A stretch of DNA of 64,000 bases, from positions 361,086,267-361,150,266 of the forward strand of contig NC_053040.3 of NCBI RefSeq assembly GCF_002575655.3, written 5' to 3'. The notes beneath the pieces were generated by a model. The model made no database searches and had not been told where the DNA came from. It saw nothing but the letters and a program-made list of their open reading frames with translations. This document shows, piece after piece, positions 33,113 to 46,122 of the stretch. The position numbers and the translations under genes were made by a program. This stretch comes from Aegilops tauschii subsp. strangulata. Its lineage: Eukaryota; Streptophyta; Magnoliopsida; Poales; Poaceae. Position 1 is the stretch's first letter; each line of letters begins with the position of its first letter.

Positions 33113-33557
33113 ATCTCCTAAGCTGGAATTGTCGTGGGATTGGCAACGCCCCGACAATTCAAGAGCTACACGAAATCGCGAGAAAGTTTGCCCCTAAAGT
33201 ACTATGTATTGTGGAAACCCAGATTAGTGGTGAGAGAGCAGAAAATCTTAAGAGTACTTTAGATTATGATAATTATTTTGTCGTTGGTTCCTCTGGTAGG
33301 AGTGGAGGTTTATGTATCTTCTGGAACAACGAAATAAAGATTGAGAATTTGGGGTACTCCAAGTATCACATAGATGTAAAGATCAGTATTCTTGGGGGAG
33401 AACCATGGAGACTGTCTTGTTTCTATGGGGAGGCCCAAACGCACTTGAGGCATCAAAACTGGACCACTATGAGAAATCTGGCCACCCTACACGACATGGC
33501 CTGGTTGTGTTTGGGGGATTTTAACGAGGTTCTGCGCCAAGAGGAGCATGATGGGAT
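33109..33557 (+). pseudogene. LINE ORF2 part 1: endonuclease N-terminus
   Basis: Starts at the ATG of ATGA, which overlaps the ORF1 stop. It reads MNLLSWNCRGIGNAPTIQEL, LCIVETQISG and WLCLGDFNEVLRQEEHDGI: the Asn, Glu and GDFN signatures of the apurinic-type endonuclease that nicks the target DNA. It is cut at 33557 by Copia A and continues at 42164. Confidence 0.93.
33553..33557. repeat. Target site duplication GGGAT, left copy (Copia A)
   Basis: Repeats at 42159-42163. Confidence 0.93.
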
Positions 33558-35304
33558 TGTTGGAAATATGCCCTAGAGGCAATAATAAAATGGTTATTAT
33601 TGTATTTCCTTGTTCATGATAATTGTCTATTGTTAATGCTATAATTGTATTAACTGGAAACCGTAATACATGTGTGAATACATAGACCACAACATGTCCC
33701 TAGTAAGCCTCTAGTTGACTAGCTCGTTGATCAATAGATGGTTATGGTTTCCTGACCATGGACATTGGATGTCATTGATAACGAGATCACATCATTAGGA
33801 GAATGATGTGATGGACAAGACCCAATCCTAAGCATAGCACAAGATCGTGTAGTTCGTTTGCTAGAGCTTTTCTAATGTCAAGTATCGTTTCCTTAGACCA
33901 TGAGATTGTGCAACTCCCGGATACCGTAGGAATGCTTTGGGTGTACCAAACGTCACAACGTAACTGGGTGGCTATAAAGGTGCATTACAGGTATCTCCGA
34001 AAGTGTCTGTTAGGTTGGCACGAATCGAGACTGGGATTTGTCACTCCATATGACGGAGAGGTGTCTCTAGGCCCACTCGGTAATGCATCATCATAATGAG
34101 CTCAATGTGACTAAGGAGTTAGCCACGTGATCATGCATTACGGAACGAGTAAAGAGACTTGCCGGTAACGAGATTGAACGAGGTATTGGGATATCGACGA
34201 TCGAATCTCGGGCAAGTAACATACCGATGGACAAAGGGAATTGTATACGGGATTGATTGAATCCCCGACATCGTGGTTCATCCGATGAGATCATCGTGGA
34301 ACATGCGGGAGCCAATATGGGTATCCAGATCCCGCTATTGATTATTGGCTGGAGAGGTGTCTCGGTCATGTCTGCATGGTTCATGAACCCGTAGGGTCTA
34401 CACACTTAAGGTTCGGTGACGCTAGAGTTGTTATGGGAAATAGTATGTGGTTACCGAAGGTTGTTCGGAGTCCCGGATGAGATCCCGGACATGACGAGGA
34501 ACTCCGGAATGGTCCGGAGGTGAAGATCGGTATATTGGACGAAGGGTATTGGAGTCCGGAATTGTTCCGGGGGTACCAGGCTATGGCCAGCATGTCCGAA
34601 AGGGGTTTCGGAGGCCCCGGCAAGCGTTGGGGGGCCTTATGGGCCAAGGGGAAGGGGCAAACCAGCCCAATAAGGGGTTGTGCGCCCCTCCCAACCCCTC
34701 TCACGTAACCAGGAGAGGTGGGGGCGCCACCCCTAGGGCAGCCGCCCCTCCCGGCTTGGGGGGCAAGTTTCCTAGGGGGTGGGGGCGCCCAAACCCATCT
34801 AGTGTTTCCCCTGGCTGCCGCCTCCTCCTCTAGATCCATCTAGAGGGGCCGGCCCCCTCTCCCCTTCCCCCTATATATAGTGAGGGGTGGGAGGGCAGCC
34901 ACACCCTTCCCTGGTGCAGCCCCTTCCTCCTCATACATCTCCTCCTCCTCCGTAGTGCTTGGCGAAGCCCTGCCGGAGAACCACGAGCTCCATTGCCACC
35001 ACGCCGTCGTGCTGCTGGAGTTCTCCCTCAACTTCTCCTCTCCCCTTGCTGGATCAAGAAGGAGGAGACGTCCCCGGGCTGTACGTGTGTTGAACGCGGA
35101 GGCGCCGCCGTTCGGCGCTAGATCGGATCTTCCGCGATTTGAATCGCTGCGAGTACGACTCCATCAACCGCGTTCTTGTAACGCTTCCGCTTAGCGATCT
35201 TCAAGGGTATGAAGATGCACTCCCTCTCTCTCGTTGCTAGCATGTCCTAGATTGATCTTGGTGACACGTAGGAAAATTTTGAATTATTGCTACGTTCCCC
35301 AACA
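33558..35304 (+). repeat. Copia A 5' LTR
   Basis: 1747 bp, starting TGTTGGAAATATGCCCTAGA, the hallmark of Angela/WIS/BARE LTRs, and ending TACGTTCCCCAACA. TATA box CTATATATAG at 34871-34880, before the transcribed part. Confidence 0.95.
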
Positions 35305-36594
35305 GTGGCATCATGTGCTAGGTCTATGCGTAGATTCTATGCACGAGTAGAACACAAAGTAGTTGTGGGCGATGATTTGTTCAATTTGCTTGCCGTTACT
35401 AGTCTTATCTCGATTCGGCGGCATTTTGGGATGAAGCGGCCCGGACTGACCTTACACGTACTCTTACGTGAGACAGGTTCCACCGACTGACATGCACTTG
35501 ATGCATAAGGTGGCTAGCGGGTGTCTGTCTCTCCCACTTTAGTCGGATCGGATTCGATGAAGAGGGTCCTTATGAAGGGTAAATAGCAATTGGCATATCA
35601 CCGTTGTGGCTTTTGCGTAGGTAAGAAACGTTCTTGCTAGAAACCCATAGCAGCCACGTAAAACATGCAACAACAATTAGAGGACGTCTAACTTGTTTTT
35701 GTAGGGTATGCTATGTGATGTGATATGGCCAAAAGGATGTGATGAATGATATATGTGATGTATGAGATTGATCATGTTCTTGTAATAGGAATCACGACTT
35801 GCATGTCGATGAGTATGACAACCGGCAGGAGCCATAGGAGTTGTCTTAATTTATTGTATGACCTGCGTGTCAATGAAAACGCCATGTAATTACTTTACTT
35901 TATTGCTAACCGTTAGCCATAGTAGTAGAAGTAATAGTTGGCGAGACAACTTCATGAAGACACGATGATGGAGATCATGATGATGGAGAGCATGGTGTCA
36001 TGCCGGTGACGAAGGTGATCATGCCGCGCCTCGAAGATGGAGATCAAAAGGCGCAAGATGATATTGGCCATATCATGTCACTTTATGATTTGCATGTGAT
36101 GTCTCTCATGTTTACATCTTATTTGCTTAGAACGACGGTAGCATAAATAAGATGATCCCTCACTAAAATTTCAAGAGATGTGTCCCCCCTAACTGTGCAC
36201 CGTTGTGAAGGTTCGTTGTTTCGAAGCACCACGTGATGATCGGGTGTGATAGATTCTAACATTCGCATACAACGGGTGTAAGCCAGATTTACACATGCGA
36301 AACACTTAGGTTGACTTGACGAGCCTAGCATGTACAGATATGGCCTCGGAACACAAGAGACCGAAAGGTCGAACATGAGTCGTATAGTAGATACGATCAA
36401 CATGGAGATGTTCACCGTTGATGACTAGTCCGTCTCACGTGATGATCGGACACGGCCTAGTCGATTCAGATCATGTATCACTTAGATGACTAGAGGGATA
36501 TCTATCTAAGTGGGAGTTCATTAAATAATCAGATGAACTTAATTGTCATGAACATAGTCAAAAGGTCTTTGCAAATTATGTCATAGCTTACGCT
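35305..36594 (+). other. Copia A leader with primer binding site
   Basis: TGGCATCATGTGC at 35306 stands where related elements have TGGCATCAGAGC, so the tRNA-iMet site is partly mutated. The rest is the long untranslated leader usual for this family, without genes. Confidence 0.8.
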
Positions 36595-39500
36595 TTAGTT
36601 CTACTGTTTAAGATATGTTCCTAGAGAAAATTTAGTTGAAAGTTGACAGTAGCAATTATGCGGACTGGGTCCGTATACTGAGGATTGTCCTCATTGCTGC
36701 ACAGAAGGCTTATGTCCTTAATGCACCGCTCGGTGTGCTGAACCTCGAGCGTCGTCTATGGATGTTACGAACATCTGACATACACGTTTTGATGACTACG
36801 TGATAGTTCAGTGCGTAATGTCAAACGGTTTAGAATTGAGGCACCGAAGACATTTTGAAACGTCGCGGAACATATGAGATGTTCCAAGAAATGAAATTGG
36901 GATTTCAAGCCTGTGCCCACGTCAAGAGGTGTGAGACCTCCAACAAGTTTCTTAAGCCTGCAAACTAAGGGAGAAAAGCTCAATCGTTGAGCATGTCCTC
37001 AGATTGTCTGAGTACTACAATCGCTTGAATCGAGTGGGAGTTAATCTTCCAGATGAGATAGTGATGGTTCTCCATAGTCACTGCCACCAAGCTATTAGAG
37101 CTTCGTGATGAACTATAACATATCAGGGACAGACATGATGATCCTTGAGCAACTCGCGATGTTTGACACTGCGAAAGTAGAAATCAAGTAGGAGCATCAA
37201 TTGTTGATGGTCAGTAAAACCACTAGTTTCAAGAAGGGCAAGGGAAAGAAGGGATACTTCATGAAACGGCAAATCAGTTTCTGCTCTAGTGAAGAAACCC
37301 ACGGTTGAACCCAAACCCGAGACTAAGTGCTTCTGTAATGAGGGGAACGGTCACTGAAGCAGAACTACCCTAGATACTTGGTAGATGAGAAGGCAGGCAA
37401 GGTCGACAGAAGTATATTGGATATACGTTATATTAATGTGTACTTTACTTGTACTCCTAGTAGCACCAGGGTATTAGATACCGCTTCGGTTGCTAAGTGT
37501 TGGTAACTCGAAATAAAAGGCTACGGAATAAACAGAGACTAGCTAAAGGTGAGATGACGATATGTGTTGGAAGTGTTTCCAAGGTTGATGTAATCAAACA
37601 TCGTACGCTCCCTCTACCATCGGGATTGGTATAAAACCTAAATAATTGTTATTTGGTGTTTGCGTTGAGCATAGACATGATTGGATTATGTTTATCGCAA
37701 TATGGTTGTTCATTTAAGGAGAATAATGGCTACTCTGTTTATTTGAATAATACCTTCAATGGTCTTGCACCTAAAATGAATGGTTTATTGAATCTCGATC
37801 GTAGTGATACACATGTTCATGCCAAAAGATATAAAATAGTAATGATAGTACCACATACTTGTGGCACTGCCATTTGAGTCATATTGGTATAAAACGCATG
37901 AAGAAGCTCCATGTTGATGGATCTTTGGACTCACTCGTTTTTGAAAAGATTGAGACATGCGAACCATGTCTATTGGTAGATATGCATGAAGAAACTCCAT
38001 ATAGATGGATCGTTTGGACTCACTTGATTTTGAATCACTTGAGACATGCAAATCATAACACATGGGCAAGATGACTGAAAGGCCTCTTTTTCAGTAAGAT
38101 GGAACAAGAAAGCAACTTGTTGGAAGTAATACATTTTGATGTGTGCAGTCCAATGAGTGCTGAGGCATGCAGTGGATATCGTTATGTTCTTACTTCACAG
38201 ATGATTTGAGTAGATGCTGAGTATATTTACTTGATGAAACACAAGTCTGAATTATTGAAAGGTTCAAGTAATTTCAGAGTGAAGTTGAAGATCGTCGTGA
38301 CAAGAGGATAAAATGTCTATGATATGATCATAGAGATGAATATCTGAGTTACGAGTTTGGCACACAATTAAGACATTGTGGAAATTGTTTCACAACTAAT
38401 ACCGCCTGGAACACCATAGTGTGATGGTGTGTCCGAACATCATAACTGCACCCTATTGGATATGGTGCATAGCATGATGTCTCTTATCGAATTACCACTA
38501 TCGTTTATGGGTTAGGCATTAGAGACAACCGCATTCACTTTAAATAGGGCACCACGCAATTCCGTTGAGACGACACCGTATGAACTATGGTTTAGAGAAA
38601 CCTAAGCTGTCGTTTCTTAAAAGTTTGGGGCTGCGACGCTTATGTGAAAAAGTTTCAGGCTGATAAGCTCGAACCCAAAGCGGATAAATGCATCTTCATA
38701 GAATACCCAAAACAGTTGGGTATACCTCCTATTTCAGATCTGGAAGCAAAGTGATTGTTTCGAGGAACAGGTCCTTTCTCGAGGAAAAGTTTCTCTCGAA
38801 AGAATTGAGTGGGAGGATGGTGGAGACTTGATGAGGTTACTGAACCGTCACTTCAACTAGTGTGTAGCAGGGCACAAGAAGTTGTTCCTGTGGCACCTAC
38901 ACCAATTGAAGTGGAAGCTTATGATAGTGATCATGAAACTTCGGATCAAGTCACTACCAAACCTCGTAGGACGACAAGGATGCGTACTACTTCAGAGTGG
39001 TACGTAATCCTGTCTTGGAAGTCATGTTGCTAGACAACAATGAACCTACGAGCTATGGAGAAACGATGGTGGGCCCAGATTCCAACGAATGGCTCGAGGC
39101 CATAAAATCCGAGAGAGGATCCATGTATAAAAACAAAGTATAGACTTTGGAAGAGCTACTTGATGGTCGTAAGGCTGTTGGGTGCAGATGGATTTTAAAA
39201 GGAAGACAGACAATGATGGTAAGTGTCACCATTAAGAAAGCTCGACTTGTCGTTAAGATGTTTTCCGACAAGTTCAAGGAGTTGACTACGATGAGATTTT
39301 CTCACTCGTAGCGATGCTAAGAGTCTGTTGGAATTATATTAGCAGTTACTGCATTATTTATGAAATCTTGCAGATAGGATGTCAAAAAATATTGTTTCCT
39401 CGACGATTTTCTTGAGGAAAGGTTGTATGTGATACAACCAGAAGGTTTTGTCAATCCTGAAAGATGCTAACAAGTATGCAAAGCTCCAACAATCCTTCTA

Positions 39501-40335
39501 AGGACTGGAGTAAGCATCTCGGAGTTGGAATGTACGCTTTGATGAGATGATCAAAGATTTTGGGTTTATACAAAGTTTATGAGAAACTTGTATTTTCCAA
39601 GGAAGTGAGTGGGAGGACTATAGAATTTTTGATGAGTATATGTTGTTAACATATTGTTGATCAGAAATGACGTAGAATTTCTGGAAAGCATACAGGGTTA
39701 TTTGAAAGTGTTTTTCAATGGAAAACCTGGATTAAGCTACTTGAACATTGAGCATCAAGATCTATAAGGATAGATAAAAAACGCTTAATAGTACTTTCAA
39801 ATGAATACAACAAGATTTTGAAGGAGTTCAAAATATATCAGCAAAGAAGGAGTTCTTGGTTGTGTTACAAGGTGTGAGTATTGAGTAAGACTCAAGACCT
39901 GACCACGGCAGAAGAGAGAGAAAGGACGAAGGTCGTCCCCTATGCTTTAGACGTAGGCTCTACAGTATGCTATGCTGTGTACCGCACCTGAAGTGTGCCT
40001 CGCCATGAGTTAGTCAAGGGGTACAATAGTGATCCAGGAATGGATCACATGACAGCGGTCGAACTAATCCTTAGTAACTAATGGACTAAGGAATTTTCTC
40101 GATTATGGAGGTGGTAAAAGAGTTCGTCGTAAGGGGTTATGTCGATGCAAACTTTGACACTAATCCGGATGACTCTGAGTAGTGAACTGGATTCGTATAG
40201 TAGAGCAGTTATTTGGAATAGCTCCAAGTAGCGCGTGGTAGCTGCATCTACAAGATGACATAGAGATTTGTAAAGCACACACGGATCTGAATGTTGCAGA
40301 CCCGTTGACTAAAACCTCTCTCGTAAGCATAACAT
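36595..40335 (+). pseudogene. Copia A gag-pol, heavily degraded
   Basis: Traces in order: Gag (NYADWVRI-like, about 36640), zinc knuckle remnant (about 37328-37370), protease (LDTASVAK at about 37470, DTG changed to DTA), GAG-pre-integrase (about 37850-38060, with a local duplication), integrase (38100-38480), Copia RT (39050-39720) and RNase H end (40090-40320). Many frameshifts and stops occur throughout. No open stretch exceeds about 75 codons of genuine protein. Confidence 0.88.
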
Positions 40336-40414
40336 GATCAAACCCTAGAACTCACTGAGTGTTAATCACATGGTGATGTGAACTAGATTATTGACTCTAG
40401 TGCAAGTGGGAGAC

Positions 40415-42158
40415 TGTTGGAAATATGCCCTAGAGGCAATAATAAAATGGTTATTATTGTATTTCCTTGTTCATGATAATTGTCTATTGTTCATGCTATA
40501 ATTGTATTAACTGGAAACCGTAATACATGTGTGAATACATAGACCACAACATGTCCCTAGTAAGCCTCTAGTTGACTAGCTCGTTGATCAATAGATGGTT
40601 ATGGTTTCCTGACCATGGACATTGGATGTCATTGATAACGGGATCACATCATTAGGAGAATGATGTGATGGAAAAGACCCAATCCTAAGCATAGCACAAG
40701 ATCGTGTAGTTCGTTTGCTAGAGCTTTTCTAATGTCAAGTATCGTTTCCTTAGACCATGAGATTGTGCAACTCCCGGATACCGTAGGAATGCTTTGGGTG
40801 TACCAAACGTCACAACGTAACTGGGTGGCTATAAAGGTGCATTACAGGTATCTCCGAAAGTGTCTGTTGGGTTGGCACGAATCGAGACTGGGATTTGTCA
40901 CTCCATATGACGGAGAGGTGTCTCTGGGCCCACTCGGTAATGCATCATCATAATGAGCTCAATGTGACTAAGGAGTTAGCCACATGATCATGCATTACGG
41001 AACGAGTAAAGAGACTTGCCGGTAACGAGATTGAACGAGGTATTGGGATACCGACGATCGAATCTCGGGCAAGTAACATACCGATGGACAAAGGGAATTG
41101 TATACGGGATTGATTGAATCCCCGACATCGTGGTTCATCCGATGAGATCATTGTGGAACATGTGGGAGCCAATATGGGTATCCAGATCCCGCTATTGGTT
41201 ATTGGCTGGAGAGGTGTCTCGGTCATGTCTGCATGGTTCCCGAACCCGTAGGGTCTACACACTTAAGGTTCGGTGACGCTAGAGTTGTTATGGGAAATAG
41301 TATGTGGTTACCAAAGGTGTTCGGAGTCCCGGATGAGATCCCGGACATGACGAGGAACTCCAGAATGGTCCGGAGGTGAAGATCGGTATATTGGACGAAG
41401 GGTATTGGAGTCCGGAATTGTTCCGGGGGTACCAGGCTATGGCCATCATGTTCGAAAGGGGTTTCGGAGGCCCCGACAAGCGTTGGAGGGCCTTATGGGC
41501 CAAGGGGAAGGGGCAAACCAGCTCACTAAGGGGCTGTGCGCCCCTCCCAACCCCTCTCACGTAACCAGGAGAGGTGGGGGCGCCACCCCTAGGGCAGCCG
41601 CCCCTCCCGGCTTGGGGGGGCAAGTTTCCTAGGGGGTGGGGGCGCCCAAACCCATCTAGTGTTACCCCTGGCCGCCGCCTCCTCCTCTAGATCCATCTAG
41701 AGGGGCCGGCCCCCTCTCCCCTTCCCCTATATATAGTGAGGGGTGGGAGGGCAGCCACACCCTTCCCTGGCGCGGTCCCTTCCTCCTCATACATCTCCTC
41801 CTCCTCCGTAGTGCTTGGCGAAGCCCTGCCGGAGAACCACGAGCTCCATTGCCACCACGCCGTCGTGCTGGAGTTCTCCCTCAACTTCTCCTCTCCCCTT
41901 GCTGGATCAAGAAGGAGGAGACGTCCCCGGGCTGTACGTGTGTTGAACGCGGAGGCGCCGTCCGTTCGGCGCTAGATCGGATCTTCCGCGATTTGAATCG
42001 CTGCGAGTACGACTCCATCAACCGCGTTCTTGTAACGCTTCCGCTTAGCGATCTTCAAGGGTATGAAGATGCACTCCCTCTCTCTCGTTGCTAGCATGTC
42101 CTAGATTGAACTTGGTGACACGTAGGAAAATTTTGAATTATTGCTACGTTCCCCAACA
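40415..42158 (+). repeat. Copia A 3' LTR
   Basis: 1744 bp pair of 33558-35304. TATA box at about 41728-41737. Followed directly by GGGAT and the LINE. Confidence 0.95.
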
Positions 42159-42163
42159 GGGAT
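42159..42163. repeat. Target site duplication GGGAT, right copy (Copia A)
   Basis: Pairs with 33553-33557. Confidence 0.93.
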
Positions 42164-43134
42164 TGGAACTCGTAGTCAATCCAGATCCAGGGTTTCAGGG
42201 ACACAGTGGGTGTGTGTGGTCTGGTAGACCTTGGTTTCTCTAGAAGGATGTGGACATACGAGAAGAAGGTAGTCGGAGGGTCCTTCACACATGTACGACT
42301 GGATAGGGCTCTCGGGACAGTCGAATGGTGCACTCAATTTCCTAGTGCGGCTGTTGAGCATCTCACCGCAGCAACTTCCGATCATTCACTGATTCTAGTA
42401 CACCTCGCGCCACGAGTTCCAGGAGCAAAGGCTGATAAGAGATTTCGATACGAGGTGATGTGGGACACCCATGAGGAGTTGAAAAACACCATTCATACTG
42501 CATGGGAGCCGGGAGGATAGCTAACGGCGAACGAGGTTCGAACCAAACTGAACGATCTGGCAAACAACTTGGGAGTTTGGGCCACGGCTTCTTTTGGTAG
42601 TGTTAGTGGTGAGATCCGCAAGCTCAAGAAGGAACTCGATAGGTTTCGGAACGAGCCAGCTAGGGCTGGCCCATCTCATGTAGAAACTAAGATCGATGAC
42701 AGACTCATCGAACTTTACTTGCGGGAAGGGCTTATGTGGAGGCAGCGATTTCGTATTGAGTGGCTGTCTGCCGGAGATCGCAACACTCATTTCTTCCATA
42801 TGCGAGCATCAATGATGCAGAGGAAGAACCTGATTAAGGTGTTGCAAAGTGCGAATGGCGAGCTCACGGAGGACATGTCGGACATGCAGCAACTTGCGCT
42901 CGATTTTTACAGAAATTTTTATACTTCTGAAGGTGTACATGGAGTTGCAGAAGTACTAGAACACGTATCGAAAAAGGTGACACCGGCCATGAACGATATA
43001 TTGTTGGCACCATACAAGGAGAAGGAAGTAAAAACAACTTTATTCCAGATGTTTCCTGCCAAAGCACCGGGGCCTGACGGTTTTCCGGCTCAGTTCTTTC
43101 AGAGGCACTGGGACGTATGTGGGGAAGCGGTCAC
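42164..43134 (+). pseudogene. LINE ORF2 part 2: endonuclease C-terminus and RT start
   Basis: After a frameshift near 42170-42190 the frame reads GFSRRMWTYEKK, VRLDRALGTVEWC and TSDHSLILV (the catalytic His of the endonuclease). TAG at 42518-42520 interrupts it, and the frame resumes through IEWLSAGDRNTHFFH to KAPGPDGFPAQFFQRHW, the first reverse transcriptase motif. It is cut by Copia B and continues at 51756. Confidence 0.92.
43130..43134. repeat. Target site duplication GTCAC, left copy (Copia B)
   Basis: Repeats at 51751-51755. Confidence 0.93.
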
Positions 43135-44858
43135 TGAAGGAAATATGCCCTAGAGGCAATAATAAAGTATTATATATTTCCTTATATCATGATAAATGTT
43201 TATTATTCATGCTAGAATTGTATTAACCGGAAACATAATACATGTGTGAATACATAGACAAACAGAGTGTCACTAGTATGCCTCTACTTGACTAGCTCGT
43301 TAATCAAAGATGGTTATGTTTCCTAGCCATAGACATGAGTTGTCATTTGATTAACGAGATCACCTCATTAGGAGAATGACGTGATTGACTTGACCCATTC
43401 CGTTAGCTTAGCACTCGATCGTTTATTATGTTGCTATTGCTTTCTTCATGACTTATACATGTTCCTATGACTATGAAATTATGCAACTCCCGTTTACCGG
43501 AGGAACACTTTGTGTGCTACCAAACGTCACAACGTAAATGGATGATTATAAAGGTGCTCTACAGGTGTCTCCAAAGGTACTTGTTGGGTTGGCGTATTTC
43601 GAGATTAGGATTTGTCACTCCAATTGTCGGAGAGGTATCTCTGGGCCCACTCGGTAATGCACATCACTATAAGCCTTGCAAGCATTGTGACTAATGAGTT
43701 AGTTGCGGGATGATGTGTTACGGAACGAGTAAAGAGACTTGCCGGTAACGAGATTGAACTAGGTATCGAGATACCAACGATCAAATCTCGCGCAAGTAAC
43801 ATACCGGTGACAAAGGGACCAACGTATGTTGTTATGCGGTCTGACCGATAAAGATCTTCGTAGAATATGTGGGAGCCAATATGGGCATCCAGGTCCCACT
43901 ATTGGTTACTGACCGGAGACGTGTCTCGGTCATGTCTACATAGTTCTCGAACCCGTAGGGTCCGCACGCTTAACGTTACGATGACAGCTTTATTATGAGT
44001 TTATGTATGTTGATGTACCGAAGGAGTTCGGAGTGCCGGATGAGATCGGGGACATGACAAGGAGTCTCGAAATGGCTGAGACGTAAAGATCGATATATTG
44101 GACGACTATATTCGGACTTCGGAAAGGTTCCGAGTGATTCGGGTATTTTTCGGAGTACCGGAGAGTTACGGGAATACGTATTGGGCCTTATTGGGCCATA
44201 CGGGAAAGAAGGAAAAGGGCCTCAAGGGTGGACGCACCCCTCCCCTTGGTCTGGTCCGAATTGGACTAGGGAAGGGGGGCGCCCCCTTCCTTCCTTCTCT
44301 TTTTCCCTTCCTCTTTTCCTATTCCATATGGGAGGTGGAATCCTACTAGGACTAGGGAGTCCTAGTAGGACTCCACACTTGGTGCGCCCCCTCCTAGGGC
44401 CGGCCTCCTCCTCCCTTGCTGCTTTATATACGGGGGCAGGGGGCACCCCATGGACACAACAATTGATCCTTGAGATCTCTTAGCCGTGTGCGGTGCCCCC
44501 CTCCACCATATTACACCTCGATAATACCGTTGCGGAGCTTAGGCGAAGCCCTGCGTCGGTGGAACATCATCATCGTCACCACGCCGTCGTGCTGACGAAA
44601 CTCTCCCTCAACACTCGGCTGGATCGGAGTTCAAGGGACGTCATCGAGCTAAACGTGTGTAGAACTCGGAGGTGCCGTGCGTTCGGTACTTGATCGGTCA
44701 GATCGTGAAAGCGTACGACTACATCAACCGCGTTGTGATAACGCTTCCGCTGCGGTCTACGAGGGTACGTGGACAACACTCTCCCCTCTCGGTGCTATGC
44801 ATCACCATGATCTTGCATGTGCGTAGGAATTTTTTTGAAATTACTACGTTCCCCAACA
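43135..44858 (+). repeat. Copia B 5' LTR
   Basis: 1724 bp. TATA box CTTTATATAC at 44422-44431. Followed by primer binding site TGGCATCCGAGCC at 44860. Confidence 0.95.
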
Positions 44859-46122
44859 GTGGCATCCGAGCCTGGTTTTATGCGTTGATGCTATGCACGA
44901 GTAGAACACAAGTGAGTTCTGGGCGATATAAGTCATACTGCTTACCAGCATGTCATACTTTGGTTCAGCGGTATTGTGAGATGAAGCGGCCCGGACCGAC
45001 ATTACGCGTACGCTTACGCGAGACTGGTTTCACCGTTCAGAGCACTCGTTCCTTAAAGGTGACTGGCGGGTGTCTGTCTGTCTCACTTTAGTTGAACCGA
45101 GTGTGGCTACGCCCGGTCCTTGCGAAGGTTAAAACAGCACCAACTTGACAAACTATCGTTGTGGTTTTGATGCATAGGTAAGAACGGTTCTTGCTAAGCC
45201 CGTAGCAGCCACGTAAAATATGCAACAACAAAGTAGAGGACGTCTAACTTGTTTTTGCAGGGCATGTTGTGATGTGATATGGTCAAGACATGATGTGATA
45301 TAATGTGTTGTATGAGATGATCATGTTTTGTAACCGAGTTATCGGCAACTGGCAGGAGCCATATGGTTGTTGCTTTATTGTATGAGATGCAATCGCCATG
45401 TAATAGTTTTACTTTATCACTAAGCGGTAGCGATAGTCGTAAAAGCAATAAGTTGGCGAGACGACAACGATGCTACGATGGAGATCAAGGTGTCGCGCCG
45501 GTGACGATGGTGATCATGACGGTGCTTCGGAGATGGAGATCACAAGCACGGTGCTTCGGAGATGGAGATCACAAGCACAAGATGATGATGGCCATATCAT
45601 ATCACTTATATTGATTGCATGTGATGTTAATCCTTTATGCATCTTATCTTGCTTTGATTGACGGTAGCATTATAAGATGATCTCTCACTAAAATTTCAAG
45701 ATAAAAGTGTTCTCCCTGAGTATGCACCGTTGCAAAAGTTCTTCGTGCCGAGACACCACGTGTTAATCGGGTGTGATAGGCTCTACGTTCAAATACAACG
45801 GGTGCAAAACAGTTGCACACGCGGAATACTCAGGTTAAACTTGACGAGCCTAGCATATACAGATATGGCCTCGGAACACAGAGACCGAAAGGTCGAGCGT
45901 GAATCATATAGTAGATATGATCAACATAGTGATGTTCACCATTGAAACTACTCCATCTCACGTGTTAATCGGACATGGTTTAGTTTCTTTAGATCACGTA
46001 ATCACTTAGATGATTAGAGGGATGTCTATCTAAGTGGGAGTTCTTAAGTAATATGATTAATTGAACTTAAATTTATCGTGAACTTAGTCCTGATAGTATT
46101 TTGCAAATTATGTTGTAGATCA
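44859..46122 (+). other. Copia B leader
   Basis: Untranslated leader with the primer binding site at its start. A 29-bp segment is duplicated in tandem at 45521-45549 and 45550-45578 (GGTGCTTCGGAGATGG...). Element C has it once. Confidence 0.8.

Larger units (their letters stand above)
33558..42158 (+). mobile_element. Copia element A, Angela/BARE/WIS type, 8601 bp
   Basis: Complete, with paired LTRs (33558-35304 and 40415-42158), TGTTGG start, CAACA end, primer binding site at 35306, purine tract GCAAGTGGGAGAC at 40402-40414 and the GGGAT duplication. Its gag-pol is the most decayed of the three Copia copies. LTRs differ in length by only 3 bp and look closely similar, which is surprising beside the poor coding region. 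Confidence 0.95.

Noticed and set aside
34381..34839. Frames in the Copia LTRs (also 41288-41632, 54927-55400, 61571-62060)
   Set aside because: Proline/glycine-rich translations of LTR promoter DNA, present in each LTR copy and lacking domains.
34840..35031. Serine/proline-rich frames near the Copia A TATA box
   Set aside because: They lie in the U3/R part of the LTR, are duplicated in the other LTR with indels, and show no coding signal.
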